The notes below the pieces were generated by a model. It had not been told where the DNA came from. It searched no databases and worked only from the letters and a program-made list of their open reading frames with translations. A program made the translations under genes and the position numbers. Below, in pieces: positions 1-7,487 of a DNA stretch of 15,527 nucleotides; within the stretch, counting starts at the first letter, position 1, and each line of letters opens with the position of its first letter. The DNA comes from Planctomycetaceae bacterium (GTDB taxonomy: Bacteria > Planctomycetota > Phycisphaerae > Phycisphaerales > SM1A02), in NCBI GenBank assembly GCA_027488265.1, contig JAIYCA010000161.1:1-15527 (forward strand). The letters run 5' to 3'.

Positions 1-405
1 CCACGGACGGCGAAGCTCAAACGTGATGGTCGTTTCGCCTTCCTTCACACCTTTGAAGACGAAGTGTTCGATCATCGGGCCACCCGTGCGGCCATCGGTC
101 GTTTCTGAGCGCGACTCTTGCGACTGAAGCGCGAGCACCTTCGTGTCGAAGCCCTTCGCAGTCCACGCGTAACCCGTGCCTGCGTTGAACGGGAGGTCAT
201 TCGCGAGTTCGCCGCCGACAGGAACTTCCGTCTCGTGCTTCTTATCTTCCGTGAGTCGATGCGTGACGCGCATCACAGCCATGCGCGGCCCAGGCTTGTT
301 TCCACAGGCAGCGAGGGTTGCAAGAGGCGCAGCGATCGCAACGCAAACCAGCACACTCGTGAGCGCAGAACGATGAGTACTCGAGTGTTGCGTCGACATC
401 TGCAT
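1..405 (-). CDS. Chagasin-family (I42) protease-inhibitor lipoprotein, 3' end cut by window edge
   Basis: Seen: an open frame of 135 codons running off the left edge without a stop. The ATG follows AGAGGAA with a 7-nt gap. Residues 12-33 form a lipoprotein signal with lipobox LAAC (Cys34). The mature part carries the three loops of the chagasin/I42 family: NAGTGYAW (74-81, matching the NPTTGYxW loop), GRTGGPMIEHFVF (105-117) and RRPW at 132-135, where the window ends. Known: I42 proteins bind and block papain-family cysteine peptidases through these three loops. Inferred: a membrane-anchored inhibitor outside the cytoplasmic membrane, perhaps guarding against the cell's own or foreign cysteine peptidases. 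It lies 86 bp downstream of the E2 gene on the same strand and could be read through from it. The first loop has NAGTG in place of NPTTG, so inhibitory activity is unproven. The fold assignment is fairly secure from the ordered loops. Confidence 0.8.
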   Translation of the reverse strand, partial: MQMSTQHSSTHRSALTSVLVCVAIAAPLATLAACGNKPGPRMAVMRVTHRLTEDKKHETEVPVGGELANDLPFNAGTGYAWTAKGFDTKVLALQSQESRSETTDGRTGGPMIEHFVFKGVKEGETTITFELRRPW

Positions 406-443
406 AGGGTGTTCCTCTTGTCACAAACTACGCATGGAAACTC

Positions 444-518
444 ACGCAAGCAACGCGTCTGGATCCTTACGCAAGCAACGCGTCTGGATCCTTACGCGAA
501 CAACGCGTCTGGATCTTC
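444..518. repeat. Tandem 25-bp repeat, three copies, made from the 3' end of the E2 gene
   Basis: Copies lie at 444-468, 469-493 and 494-518. The first two are identical (beginning ACGCAAGCAACGCGTCTGG); the third differs at 4 of 25 positions and is the true end of the E2 coding sequence (codons for DPDALFA). The E2 stop codon (492-494, minus strand) spans the junction between the second and third copies. The two extra copies fill more than half of the 86-bp gap to the lipoprotein gene. Inferred: a local duplication by slippage or unequal exchange that left the E2 reading frame intact. Confidence 0.9.
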
Positions 519-1883
519 GAGCAACTTCACAACGGTGTTGAGGAAGCGTGCGCCTTCCGCGCCATCGACGACGCGGTGATCGCAGGAGAGCGAGAGCGGC
601 AGCACGAGACCTGCGTAGAACTTGCCGTCCTTCACGCAAACGCGCTCTTTCGCGCGGCCCGCCGCGAGAATCGCAACTTCGGGGTAGTTGATGACGGGCG
701 TCGCAAACATGCCGCCGTAACTGCCGACGTTCGAGATCGTGAAGGTTCCGCCGAGCGAATCTTCACGCGCGATCGTGCGGTCTTTGCACTTCGCGGCGAG
801 CATCTTCACGCTCTGCGCGAGTTGCACAGGCGCCATCGTGCCCGCGTTCTTGATGACGGGCACCATGAGTCCCGCGTCGGTGTCGACCGCGCAACCGAGG
901 TTGACCGCGCTCTTCAAGATGATTTCGCCCTTCGCATCGTCGACGACGGCGTTGAGCGACGGATGCTTCTTCAGCGCGCGGCAAATTGCCGTCATGATGA
1001 AGGGAAGCATCGAGAGCTTCTCGCCGACAACCTTCGAGTATTCCTTCCGCTTTGCCTCGAGCGCGGTGACATCGGCTTCGTCCACCACGGTGAAGTGGAC
1101 GGCAGTTTGCACGCTGCGCGAGAGCGCTTCGGCGATTTTGCGGCGAACTCCACGGAATGGCACGCGCTGCGCGACATCGTTTTGATCGATGTAGACAGAG
1201 CCAGGCGCGATGGTCGCCGCACGCGGCGCGAAGCCAGCACTTGCGGACACGCTCGCGGAAACAGCAACCGCGCCCTCCGCAAACGCAGCCACGTCGCTCG
1301 CGGTCACGCGACCGCCGCGACCAGTCGCGGGCACCTTTTGAATATCGACGCCGAACTTCTTGGCGAGTCCGCGCACGGCGGGCGTTGCGAGTGCCTTGCC
1401 ATCGCGCACAGCGACCGCAACTTCAGGCGCGCGTCGCGCAAAGCGGTCGCTCACCGTCAGCGTGCCCGACATCGTGCCAACGACGGTGCCTTGATCGCCC
1501 TCGGCGGCTTTCGCGCCAGCGGCGATCTGGCTTGACATGCACGCGTTTCCGCTGGACGAGTTTCCGTTCGAAGCCGCCGCCGCGACTGCTGCCGGCGCGA
1601 CCTTCACAGGCGCCGCGGCCTTCGCTGCGCCGTAGCGCACGAGCACCGCGCCGACCTTGATGACATCGCCAGCCTTGCCGCAGAGTTCGCTCACGGTGCC
1701 CGCCCACGGTGAAGGCACTTCGACAAGCGCCTTGTCGGTTTGCATTTCGGCGAGCGTCTGCGACTCCTTGACGGTGTCGCCGGCGGCCACCTTCCAACTC
1801 ACAAGTTCCGCTTCGGCGAGGCCTTCGCCGAGGTCGGGGAGGAGGAAGTGGCTCTTGTCGGTGGGCTGCTTGACTCCGGCCAT
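492..1883 (-). CDS. 2-oxo acid dehydrogenase E2: dihydrolipoamide acyltransferase
   Basis: Codes for 463 aa, normal for an E2 with one lipoyl domain. In order: N-terminal lipoyl domain (about 10-85) with lipoyl lysine K51 in QTDKALVEV; an Ala/Ser-rich linker (about 86-160); a peripheral subunit-binding domain (about 165-203, ATPAVRGLAKKFGVD and GRGGRVTASDV); a second flexible linker; and the catalytic CAT domain (about 238-463) ending in SCDHRVVDG with active-site H436 and D440. Known: E2 forms the core of the complex and moves an acyl group from lipoamide to CoA, giving acetyl-CoA in the pyruvate complex or a branched acyl-CoA in the BCKDH complex. Which substrate applies cannot be told here. 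The ATG at 1883 was chosen over an upstream in-frame start at 2057 because it has a GAAGGAA Shine-Dalgarno and begins exactly at the lipoyl domain. No E1 or E3 gene lies beside it; upstream is a divergent transferase gene. Confidence 0.95.
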   Translation of the reverse strand: MAGVKQPTDKSHFLLPDLGEGLAEAELVSWKVAAGDTVKESQTLAEMQTDKALVEVPSPWAGTVSELCGKAGDVIKVGAVLVRYGAAKAAAPVKVAPAAVAAAASNGNSSSGNACMSSQIAAGAKAAEGDQGTVVGTMSGTLTVSDRFARRAPEVAVAVRDGKALATPAVRGLAKKFGVDIQKVPATGRGGRVTASDVAAFAEGAVAVSASVSASAGFAPRAATIAPGSVYIDQNDVAQRVPFRGVRRKIAEALSRSVQTAVHFTVVDEADVTALEAKRKEYSKVVGEKLSMLPFIMTAICRALKKHPSLNAVVDDAKGEIILKSAVNLGCAVDTDAGLMVPVIKNAGTMAPVQLAQSVKMLAAKCKDRTIAREDSLGGTFTISNVGSYGGMFATPVINYPEVAILAAGRAKERVCVKDGKFYAGLVLPLSLSCDHRVVDGAEGARFLNTVVKLLEDPDALFA

Positions 1884-1979
1884 AGTGGTTCCTTCTGACG
1901 CGGCGTGCCGCGGGGCGGTTGTTGTACCACAGGGCCCGCGTCGCCCGACGCGCAGGGTCGAGAGGGTAGGCTGCGCCGC
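1884..1979. promoter_or_regulatory. Divergent promoter region E2 / gamma-glutamyltransferase with a 16-bp dyad
   Basis: The 96-bp gap between two divergent start codons must hold both promoters. It contains a perfect inverted repeat, CGCGTCG-CC-CGACGCG, at 1937-1952, placed near the middle as an operator would be. No convincing -35/-10 pair is visible. The E2 Shine-Dalgarno lies at about 1889-1895. In such GC-rich DNA a 7-bp dyad of C and G can arise by chance, so the operator role is only a suggestion. Confidence 0.4.
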
Positions 1980-3644
1980 ATGGAACGAAGCGCCGAGAAC
2001 CTTCCCGATCGTGGCGGAATCGCACCCGCGTCGTCCTTCGACTGGTCGCTTCCACACGACGCGCGGCGGCCGGCGGTCTGCGGTTCGATGGCGGTTGCGA
2101 CGAGTCAGCCACTCGCAGCGCAGGCCGGAGTCGAAATCCTGCGCCGCGGTGGATCGGCGGCGGACGCGGCGGTTGCGGTCGCGGCTGCGATGACGGTGCT
2201 CGAACCGACCACCAACGGCATCGGCGGCGACGCGTTCGTCCTTGGGATTTTCGGCGGTGAAGTCGTGGGCCTGAACGCCTCCGGTCGCTCACCCGCGCGA
2301 CAAGCGCGGAGCGTGTTCGATGGACAGGCGGGTATGTCGATGCGTGGTTGGGGTCCGGTGACGGTGCCAGGCGCCGTCTCAGGTTGGGTTGCGCTTTGGA
2401 AGCGCTTCGGTCGCTTGCCGTTCGCCGATCTCATGGAACCTGCGGTGCGCTTTGCGCGCGAGGGCTATCTCGTCGCGCCACGTACGGCGGCACTTTGGGC
2501 ACGCGCGTATCCGTCGATGTCACGGCACGAAGAGTGGAAACGCGTCTTCGCGCCCGAGGGTCGCGCGCCGTTCACCGCCGAGCGCGTGGTGTTTCCCGAT
2601 CACGCGAAGACACTCGAAGAGATCGGACGCACGGAGGGCGCATCGTTTTACACGGGCGCGATCGCGAAGAGGATCGCCGACGCCGCGCGCGCAGATGGCG
2701 CATTTCTCGACGAAAAAGATCTCGCGGCGCATCAACCGCAGTGGGTGAAGCCGCTCGAAGCGCCGTTCGCTGGCGCGACGATGCTCGCGATTCCGCCGAA
2801 CGGACAAGGGATCGCCGCGCAAATCGCGCGCGGAATTCTCGATGAATGCCGCGCAAATCCGCGCTTTGCCGATCTATCGCCCGATTGCGCCGACAGCATC
2901 CATCTCGCCGCGGAAGCGATGAAACTTGCGTTTCGCACGGTGCATCGCGAGGTTGGTGATCCAGCCGCGATGCGCGTGAAACCAGAAGAACTCTTGGCGC
3001 GCGAATATCTCGCGAAACTTGCCGCTGAAATCGACTCGGCGCGCGCGAAGGACTTCGAGCACGGCCCGCCGAAGACCGGTGGCACGATTCTGCTTTGCAC
3101 CGCCGATCGCGACGGCAACATGGTGTCGCTCATCCAATCGAATTACACCGGTTGGGGTTCAGGCATCGTGATTCCTGGCACCGGCATCGCGATGCAGAAT
3201 CGCGGCGCGTGCTTCACGCTCGAACGCGGCCATGTGAACGAATACGCGCCTTCGAAGTTGCCGTATCACACGATCATTCCAGGCATGTTGATCGAGCGTG
3301 ATGAAAAGGGCGCTGCGCTGCCGCATGTCGCCTTTGGTTGTATGGGTGGTTACATGCAGCCACAGGGACAACTGCAAATTGCCTCGCGACTTGAAGATGC
3401 GCGCGCAAATCCGCAGGCCGCACTCGATGCGCCGCGGTGGCAGGTGAGTGACGGCCTGAAACTCGACATGGAGCCAGGATTCGCAGAGACGACGCTCGCG
3501 GAACTCCGTGCGCGTGGGCACGAGGTGAAAGTCGCTCTGGAGAAGTCGATCACCTTCGGGCGTGCACAGTGCATCAAGCGTGTTCCGCATGGGTACATCG
3601 CCGCGAGTGATTGTCGCGGCGACGCGCAAGCGGTGGTGGCGTAA
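1980..3644 (+). CDS. Gamma-glutamyltransferase family protein (YwrD-like)
   Basis: Codes for 554 aa, the usual length for a GGT proenzyme. Known: the family is an Ntn hydrolase that cleaves itself before a threonine, giving large and small subunits, and acts on gamma-glutamyl compounds such as glutathione. Seen: N-terminal GSMAVATSQPLAAQAG (35-50) and GGSAADAAVAVAAAMTVLEP (57-76); NGIGGDAFVLG (79-89); self-processing site TGGTILLC, which puts the nucleophile at T369; then DGNMVSLIQSNY (378-389), GSGIVIPGTG (393-402) and CMGGYMQPQGQ (454-464). The last blocks fit the YwrD-like branch better than classical GGT. No signal peptide is seen, so it is probably cytoplasmic, unlike E. coli GGT. The ATG at 1980 was chosen over the in-frame ATG at 1905, which would run back towards the E2 ribosome site; its own Shine-Dalgarno is weak (AGG 10 nt upstream). 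Real substrate unknown; some relatives act as acylases. Confidence 0.9.
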   Translation: MERSAENLPDRGGIAPASSFDWSLPHDARRPAVCGSMAVATSQPLAAQAGVEILRRGGSAADAAVAVAAAMTVLEPTTNGIGGDAFVLGIFGGEVVGLNASGRSPARQARSVFDGQAGMSMRGWGPVTVPGAVSGWVALWKRFGRLPFADLMEPAVRFAREGYLVAPRTAALWARAYPSMSRHEEWKRVFAPEGRAPFTAERVVFPDHAKTLEEIGRTEGASFYTGAIAKRIADAARADGAFLDEKDLAAHQPQWVKPLEAPFAGATMLAIPPNGQGIAAQIARGILDECRANPRFADLSPDCADSIHLAAEAMKLAFRTVHREVGDPAAMRVKPEELLAREYLAKLAAEIDSARAKDFEHGPPKTGGTILLCTADRDGNMVSLIQSNYTGWGSGIVIPGTGIAMQNRGACFTLERGHVNEYAPSKLPYHTIIPGMLIERDEKGAALPHVAFGCMGGYMQPQGQLQIASRLEDARANPQAALDAPRWQVSDGLKLDMEPGFAETTLAELRARGHEVKVALEKSITFGRAQCIKRVPHGYIAASDCRGDAQAVVA

Positions 3645-3645
3645 A

Positions 3646-3670
3646 CACTATTCCTTCGAAGGAATACGTG
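3646..3670. terminator. Possible bidirectional hairpin between convergent stop codons
   Basis: A perfect palindrome, TATTCCTTCGAAGGAATA (3649-3666), extends by a 3-bp CAC/GTG stem across a one-base bulge. It sits where two convergent genes end only 3 bp apart and covers the last codons of the GH95 gene. There is no T-tract on either side, so it is not a textbook intrinsic terminator; it may simply block convergent transcription. Confidence 0.35.
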
Positions 3671-6245
3671 TGAACACAGCGCGGAACTTCGAACCGCTTT
3701 GCTGCGGCTTGAGTGCGTAGGAACCATCACGGTCGCGTGCCACGTTGTTCGCCTCCGAGGTGCTCAGTTGCCAACCAAGTGGCGGACGCACGCGGATCGC
3801 GTCGCGGCCTTTCGCTTCAAACTCGACATCAATCTTCGCGACTTCACTTTCGGTTGCCCACGCCAGGCGCGTCACCGTTACGCCGCCGCGCGCACGAAGG
3901 CCACGAACTTCACCCATCTTCCACGAGGGCGGCAGCGCGGGAAGAATGTCGATGATGTAGCGGGGCAGCGCTCCCGGTTCGAACGCGCCCTTCTCCGCGA
4001 CGTGTGATTGCATGAGCGCTTCGGCGACGCCGGCCGTTCCGCCGAAGTTTCCGTCGATCTGGAACGGCGGGTGATCGTCGAAGAGATTGGGCAGTGTCGA
4101 CTTCGAAAGAAGCGCGCGGAGGTTGTCCTCAACGGCCTTTCCATCACCGAGGCGCGCGAAGAAGTTGATGAGCCACGCGCGGCTCCAACCCGTGTGGCCA
4201 CCGCCGTTTTGCAAGCGGAAATCAAGCGTTTTGCGCGCCGCTGCGAGAAGTTCTGGTGTGGTGTCGCAGTTGAACTGTGCACCAGGATGAAGGCCGAAGA
4301 GATGCGAAATGTGTCGGTGTCCAGGCTCTGCTTCGCCGAAGGGACGCGCCCACTCCATCAGGCGCCCATCTGCGCCGACCGATGGCAACGCGAGATTGTC
4401 GCGCGCCACTCGCACACGCTTCGTGAGTTCGTCGTCATCGCGCGCGAGCACCTTCGCGGCGTCGAGCAAGTTCGTGCAGACATCCCAAATGATCGCTTGG
4501 TCCATCGCGTTCCCCATGCCGATGTTTGCGTGCTGACCATCGGGCGTGATGAACGTGTTCTCAGGTGATGAACTCGGTCCAGCAACAAGCTTGCCTGTCG
4601 CAGGATCGACAGAAAGATAATCGAGATAGAACTCCGCGCACGCCGCAAGCGCAGGCCACGCACGCTCGCGCAGGAACATCTCGTCACCGGAGTGCGCATA
4701 GTGCTCGAAGTAGTGCCGCGTCAGCCAGCCGCCCCCGTGCGGCCACATGCCCCACACGGTGAGGCCGATCGGTTCGGTGAACGCCCACGCGTCGCTTGTG
4801 TGATGCACGACCGACCCGCGCGCGCCGTACAGTTTTTCCGCAGAAATACGGCCGTTTTGAATCAATCGATCGGTGAATTCAAACAACGGTTCATGGCACT
4901 CGGCGAGGTTCGTCGACTCCGCGTGCCAGTAGTTCATTTGGATGTTGATGTTCGTGTGGTAGTCGGCATTCCATGGTGCCGCGAGGTGCTCGTTCCACAA
5001 GCCTTGCAAGTTTGCGGGAAGCAGGCCTCCTGCGCGCGAACTCGAGAAGAGCAAGTACCGACCGAACTGGAAATAGAGTGCGAGGAGCGCGGGATCATCT
5101 GCGCCATTTCGGAATTCAGCGAGGCGGACATCGGTAGGCTTCGTCGCTTGCGGCGTTGAGCCAATCTCGAGACTCACGCGCTGCATCACTTCGCTGTAGC
5201 GCTTCGCGTGTCGCGCAAGCAGTTCATCAAACGAAAACTGCAGCGTCTCTTTTGCCCTGTTTTTTGCGGTGATTTTTGGATCTGCAACACGCACCGCTGG
5301 ATTGATCCCTGCGATGAAATCCGTCGCACCCGTGATGACGACGGTGTACGCGCGTGTTTCAAAGCTAACGCGGTCGTAGCCTTCAGACTTGCCGAGACTG
5401 CGCGAAGGAAGTTGCGTGATCTCAACGCGCTTCGGCTTTTGCTCATCGAGTTGCATGGCCACACAACCCGCGTATCGCACACCGCGATGTTCACCGTTGA
5501 CGGCAGTGCCGTAGCGCGTATGGAAAAAACGCGTCGAGTCATCCGCTTCGTCCGTCGAGATTTCCGCTCCACCATCGACGAGTTCGTCGCGACCCGCTGC
5601 AATCGCTGCAATGAGCGGCTTCTCTCCAAGCGATTCCCATCGCACGACGATCGCGTTGTCTGCCGCGCTCGCGAACATGCGGTAGCGATAGCGCGCGCCG
5701 TCGGCGGTGAATTCGGTCGTCGAGACGCCCGTTGCAAGATCAAGCGAGCGCCGCACATCGGTCACCTTCTCAAACGGCGCGCTCCAACGCGTGCCCACCG
5801 TCATGAGCGGTTGATAGGAGCGCACCCAGTCGGGCGTCATGAACTCGTCTTGCATGATTTTCTGCGCACCGAGAACATCGCCCTTGAACCAGAGTTCGCG
5901 TGCGCGTGCGAGCGAACCCGCGGCAGGCGTGCGATTGCGATCGATCGGCTTTCCAGCCCAAACCGAGATTTCGTTGACTTGAATGGTGCCGAATTCGTCG
6001 CCAAAGACCATGCCGCCGAGTTCGCCATTGCCGATCGGCAGCGCTTCGGTCCACTTAGACGCAGGCTCGTCGTACCAGAGTTCAAGTGGCTGGGCACTCG
6101 CGCTCTGGGCTAGGGCTTGCGACGGAGCAGGCGCATCTGCGGCGCGTACCTCACTCGCGAGTGCCACCAATCCGACGATGGCGACACACGCGAGGCATGC
6201 CGCACGCAACAACGAGGGGCCCAGTCGATCAAAGCGCGTCAACAT
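3648..6245 (-). CDS. Secreted glycoside hydrolase family 95 (alpha-L-fucosidase-like)
   Basis: Codes for 865 aa, typical of GH95. A Sec signal peptide (about 1-36) has a hydrophobic core AACLACVAIVGLVALA and likely cleavage after SEVRA. The N-terminal domain starts at LWYDEPASKWTEALPIGNG (56-74) with VNEISVWAG (90-98). The catalytic (alpha/alpha)6 barrel holds NADYHTNINIQMNYW (426-440), PSSSPENTF (557-565) and FQIDGNFGGTAGV (728-740). Known: in the Bifidobacterium enzyme AfcA a glutamate is the general acid and two asparagines plus an aspartate activate water. By motif these would be E562, N432, N434 and D731, all present. Inferred: releases fucose or a related sugar from glycans outside the cytoplasm. 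Some GH95 enzymes act on L-galactosides, so the sugar is not certain. The ATG at 6245 has AAAGGAAA 7-8 nt upstream and opens directly into the signal peptide; open frame further upstream is antisense to the neighbour. Divergent from the DUF1080 gene. Confidence 0.93.
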   Translation of the reverse strand: MLTRFDRLGPSLLRAACLACVAIVGLVALASEVRAADAPAPSQALAQSASAQPLELWYDEPASKWTEALPIGNGELGGMVFGDEFGTIQVNEISVWAGKPIDRNRTPAAGSLARARELWFKGDVLGAQKIMQDEFMTPDWVRSYQPLMTVGTRWSAPFEKVTDVRRSLDLATGVSTTEFTADGARYRYRMFASAADNAIVVRWESLGEKPLIAAIAAGRDELVDGGAEISTDEADDSTRFFHTRYGTAVNGEHRGVRYAGCVAMQLDEQKPKRVEITQLPSRSLGKSEGYDRVSFETRAYTVVITGATDFIAGINPAVRVADPKITAKNRAKETLQFSFDELLARHAKRYSEVMQRVSLEIGSTPQATKPTDVRLAEFRNGADDPALLALYFQFGRYLLFSSSRAGGLLPANLQGLWNEHLAAPWNADYHTNINIQMNYWHAESTNLAECHEPLFEFTDRLIQNGRISAEKLYGARGSVVHHTSDAWAFTEPIGLTVWGMWPHGGGWLTRHYFEHYAHSGDEMFLRERAWPALAACAEFYLDYLSVDPATGKLVAGPSSSPENTFITPDGQHANIGMGNAMDQAIIWDVCTNLLDAAKVLARDDDELTKRVRVARDNLALPSVGADGRLMEWARPFGEAEPGHRHISHLFGLHPGAQFNCDTTPELLAAARKTLDFRLQNGGGHTGWSRAWLINFFARLGDGKAVEDNLRALLSKSTLPNLFDDHPPFQIDGNFGGTAGVAEALMQSHVAEKGAFEPGALPRYIIDILPALPPSWKMGEVRGLRARGGVTVTRLAWATESEVAKIDVEFEAKGRDAIRVRPPLGWQLSTSEANNVARDRDGSYALKPQQSGSKFRAVFTRIPSKE

Positions 6246-6359
6246 GAAGTTTCCTTTGGTTTTCGAAATCGAGAGCAAGATCGTAATAGAACGCGACTCT
6301 GCATCGAGTCGTTGAGAACGCCGCCGCGTTACAGTGCGCCACACAATCGGAGATTCCAC
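6246..6359. promoter_or_regulatory. Shared divergent promoter of GH95 and DUF1080 genes with an 18-bp dyad
   Basis: The 114-bp gap separates two divergent genes for exported, probably sugar-active proteins. It contains CGACTC-TGCATC-GAGTCG (6294-6311), a 6-bp inverted repeat with a 6-nt spacer, a size fitting a dimeric regulator. Candidate -10-like sequences are TACAGT on the plus strand (about 6330) and TATTAC on the minus strand (about 6287), without good -35 boxes. Both genes have clear Shine-Dalgarno sequences. Co-regulation is inferred from layout only. Confidence 0.45.
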
Positions 6360-7118
6360 ATGAAGTCGACATCGCTCGCCGCCACCATCGCGTTCGCCGC
6401 ATCGATTCCGTTTCTTGCCGCGTTGCAAAGCGCGCCATCCAACGAAGCACCGAAGTTGGCTCCTCCAGGCGGAGGCCAGAAGTTGGGGGCGACGAATCAG
6501 CAATTCATGAACGACGGAACGCCCATCAAGATCGATGAGAAGGTCATGCTTTTCAACGGCAAGGATCTCTCGGGTTGGAAGGCGTTCGTGCCGGATCTCT
6601 CGAAGGACGGCAAGGACCCGCTCTCGGTTTGGAGCGCGAAAGATGGCGTCTTGCAATGCGCAGGTCGGCCGATTGGATACATCCAAACCGAAGCGCTCTA
6701 CGACAACTACATCCTCGAGCTTTCGTGGCGCTTTGATCCGGCGAAGGGCGAGGGAAATTCGGGCGTGTTGCTCCGCACGATTGGTGACGATGTGGTGTGG
6801 CCAAAGTCGATGGAAGCGCAACTCCACTCGAAGAACGCGGGTGACTTCTGGAACATCGGTGAGTACAAGGCGACGGTCGATGCGAAGCGCACGAACGGTC
6901 GTCACACCGTGAAGTTGCGCGACACGAACGAGAAGCCGCTTGGCGAATGGAACCAGTACCGCATCGTCGTGAACAAGGGCACGATCGAACTGTGGGTGAA
7001 CGGGCTCTTGCAGAACGTCGCGACGAACGTCGAAGTGAACAAGGGTCGCATCGCGCTTCAATCTGAGGGCGCGTACATCGAGTTCAAGGACATTCTGCTG
7101 CGGCCGATTGTGGAGTGA
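6360..7118 (+). CDS. Secreted DUF1080 protein (3-keto-disaccharide hydrolase family)
   Basis: Codes for 252 aa. Residues 1-22 (MKSTSLAATIAFAASIPFLA onward) look like a Sec signal peptide. A Pro/Gly-rich stretch (25-45) precedes one DUF1080 domain: LFNGKDLSGWKAF (64-76), GEGNSGVLLR (130-139), WPKSMEAQL (147-155), GEWNQYRIVV (195-204), IELWVNGLL (209-217) and GRIALQSEGAYIEFKDILLR (229-248). Known: this concanavalin-like fold is greatly expanded in planctomycetes, and characterised members act on 3-keto sugars or glycosides. Inferred: works outside the cytoplasm in glycan or glycoside breakdown, perhaps with the divergently read GH95 enzyme. The ATG at 6360 has CGGAG 8 nt upstream, and an upstream in-frame extension to 6117 would be antisense to the GH95 signal peptide. 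The exact substrate is unknown. Confidence 0.9.
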   Translation: MKSTSLAATIAFAASIPFLAALQSAPSNEAPKLAPPGGGQKLGATNQQFMNDGTPIKIDEKVMLFNGKDLSGWKAFVPDLSKDGKDPLSVWSAKDGVLQCAGRPIGYIQTEALYDNYILELSWRFDPAKGEGNSGVLLRTIGDDVVWPKSMEAQLHSKNAGDFWNIGEYKATVDAKRTNGRHTVKLRDTNEKPLGEWNQYRIVVNKGTIELWVNGLLQNVATNVEVNKGRIALQSEGAYIEFKDILLRPIVE

Positions 7119-7205
7119 GGGCTGGAGCGTTGCTCGGCACGATCGAAGGCGGAGCGCAGCGAAGCCTGAGCAATCGATGTTGGTGTCACCGGTCGTTTCG
7201 TGTGG

Positions 7206-7235
7206 CACTACCCCCCTGCGAAGCAGGAGGTAGTG
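7206..7235. repeat. Strong inverted repeat with GCGAAGC tip
   Basis: CACTACC (7206-7212) pairs with GGTAGTG (7229-7235), and inside it CCTGC-GAA-GCAGG (7215-7227) makes a second helix. The tip GCGAAGC is known as an unusually stable DNA mini-hairpin. It lies 87 nt after the DUF1080 stop codon. No T-tract follows, so intrinsic termination is doubtful; a transcript-end stabiliser or REP-like element are other options. Confidence 0.55.
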
Positions 7236-7254
7236 GCTCAACACGCGAAGGGCA

Positions 7255-7296
7255 GACTCAAGACTCAGGACTCAAGACTCAAAACTGAAGACTCAA
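7255..7296. repeat. Heptamer tandem repeat GACTCAA, six units
   Basis: Six consecutive 7-bp units: GACTCAA, GACTCAG, GACTCAA, GACTCAA, AACTGAA, GACTCAA. Four are exact. Non-coding. Each GACTC is also a GANTC site, and the same pentamer recurs in the 20-bp repeat at 9167-9232. Confidence 0.9.
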
Positions 7297-7487
7297 GGTG
7301 CAATCACGGGCGACGGTCTAGATCGACACTTGGAAGTCAACGCGATACCCGAGTCTCGCCATCACCAAAGGTGATGCCACACGAAACGTCACGGTTTGCA
7401 TGCCATCATCCTCTCGCGCTTCGCTTCGCGCTCGGTCAGAGCGCTCGCAACTCGAGATTTGAGCGCTCGCAACCTGCTTCGCAACTT

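Noticed and set aside
444..518. Adjacent MluI (ACGCGT) and BamHI (GGATCC) sites repeated, resembling a cloning polylinker
   Set aside because: The sequence is a duplication of the E2 gene's own last codons, so vector contamination is not needed to explain it.
576..1535. 319-codon plus-strand frame inside the E2 gene
   Set aside because: Antisense shadow of E2 with arginine-rich composition and no domain.
6246..7244. N-terminal extension of the GH95 frame up to 7244 on the minus strand
   Set aside because: It is antisense to the well-supported DUF1080 gene; the ATG at 6245 has a Shine-Dalgarno and a signal peptide.
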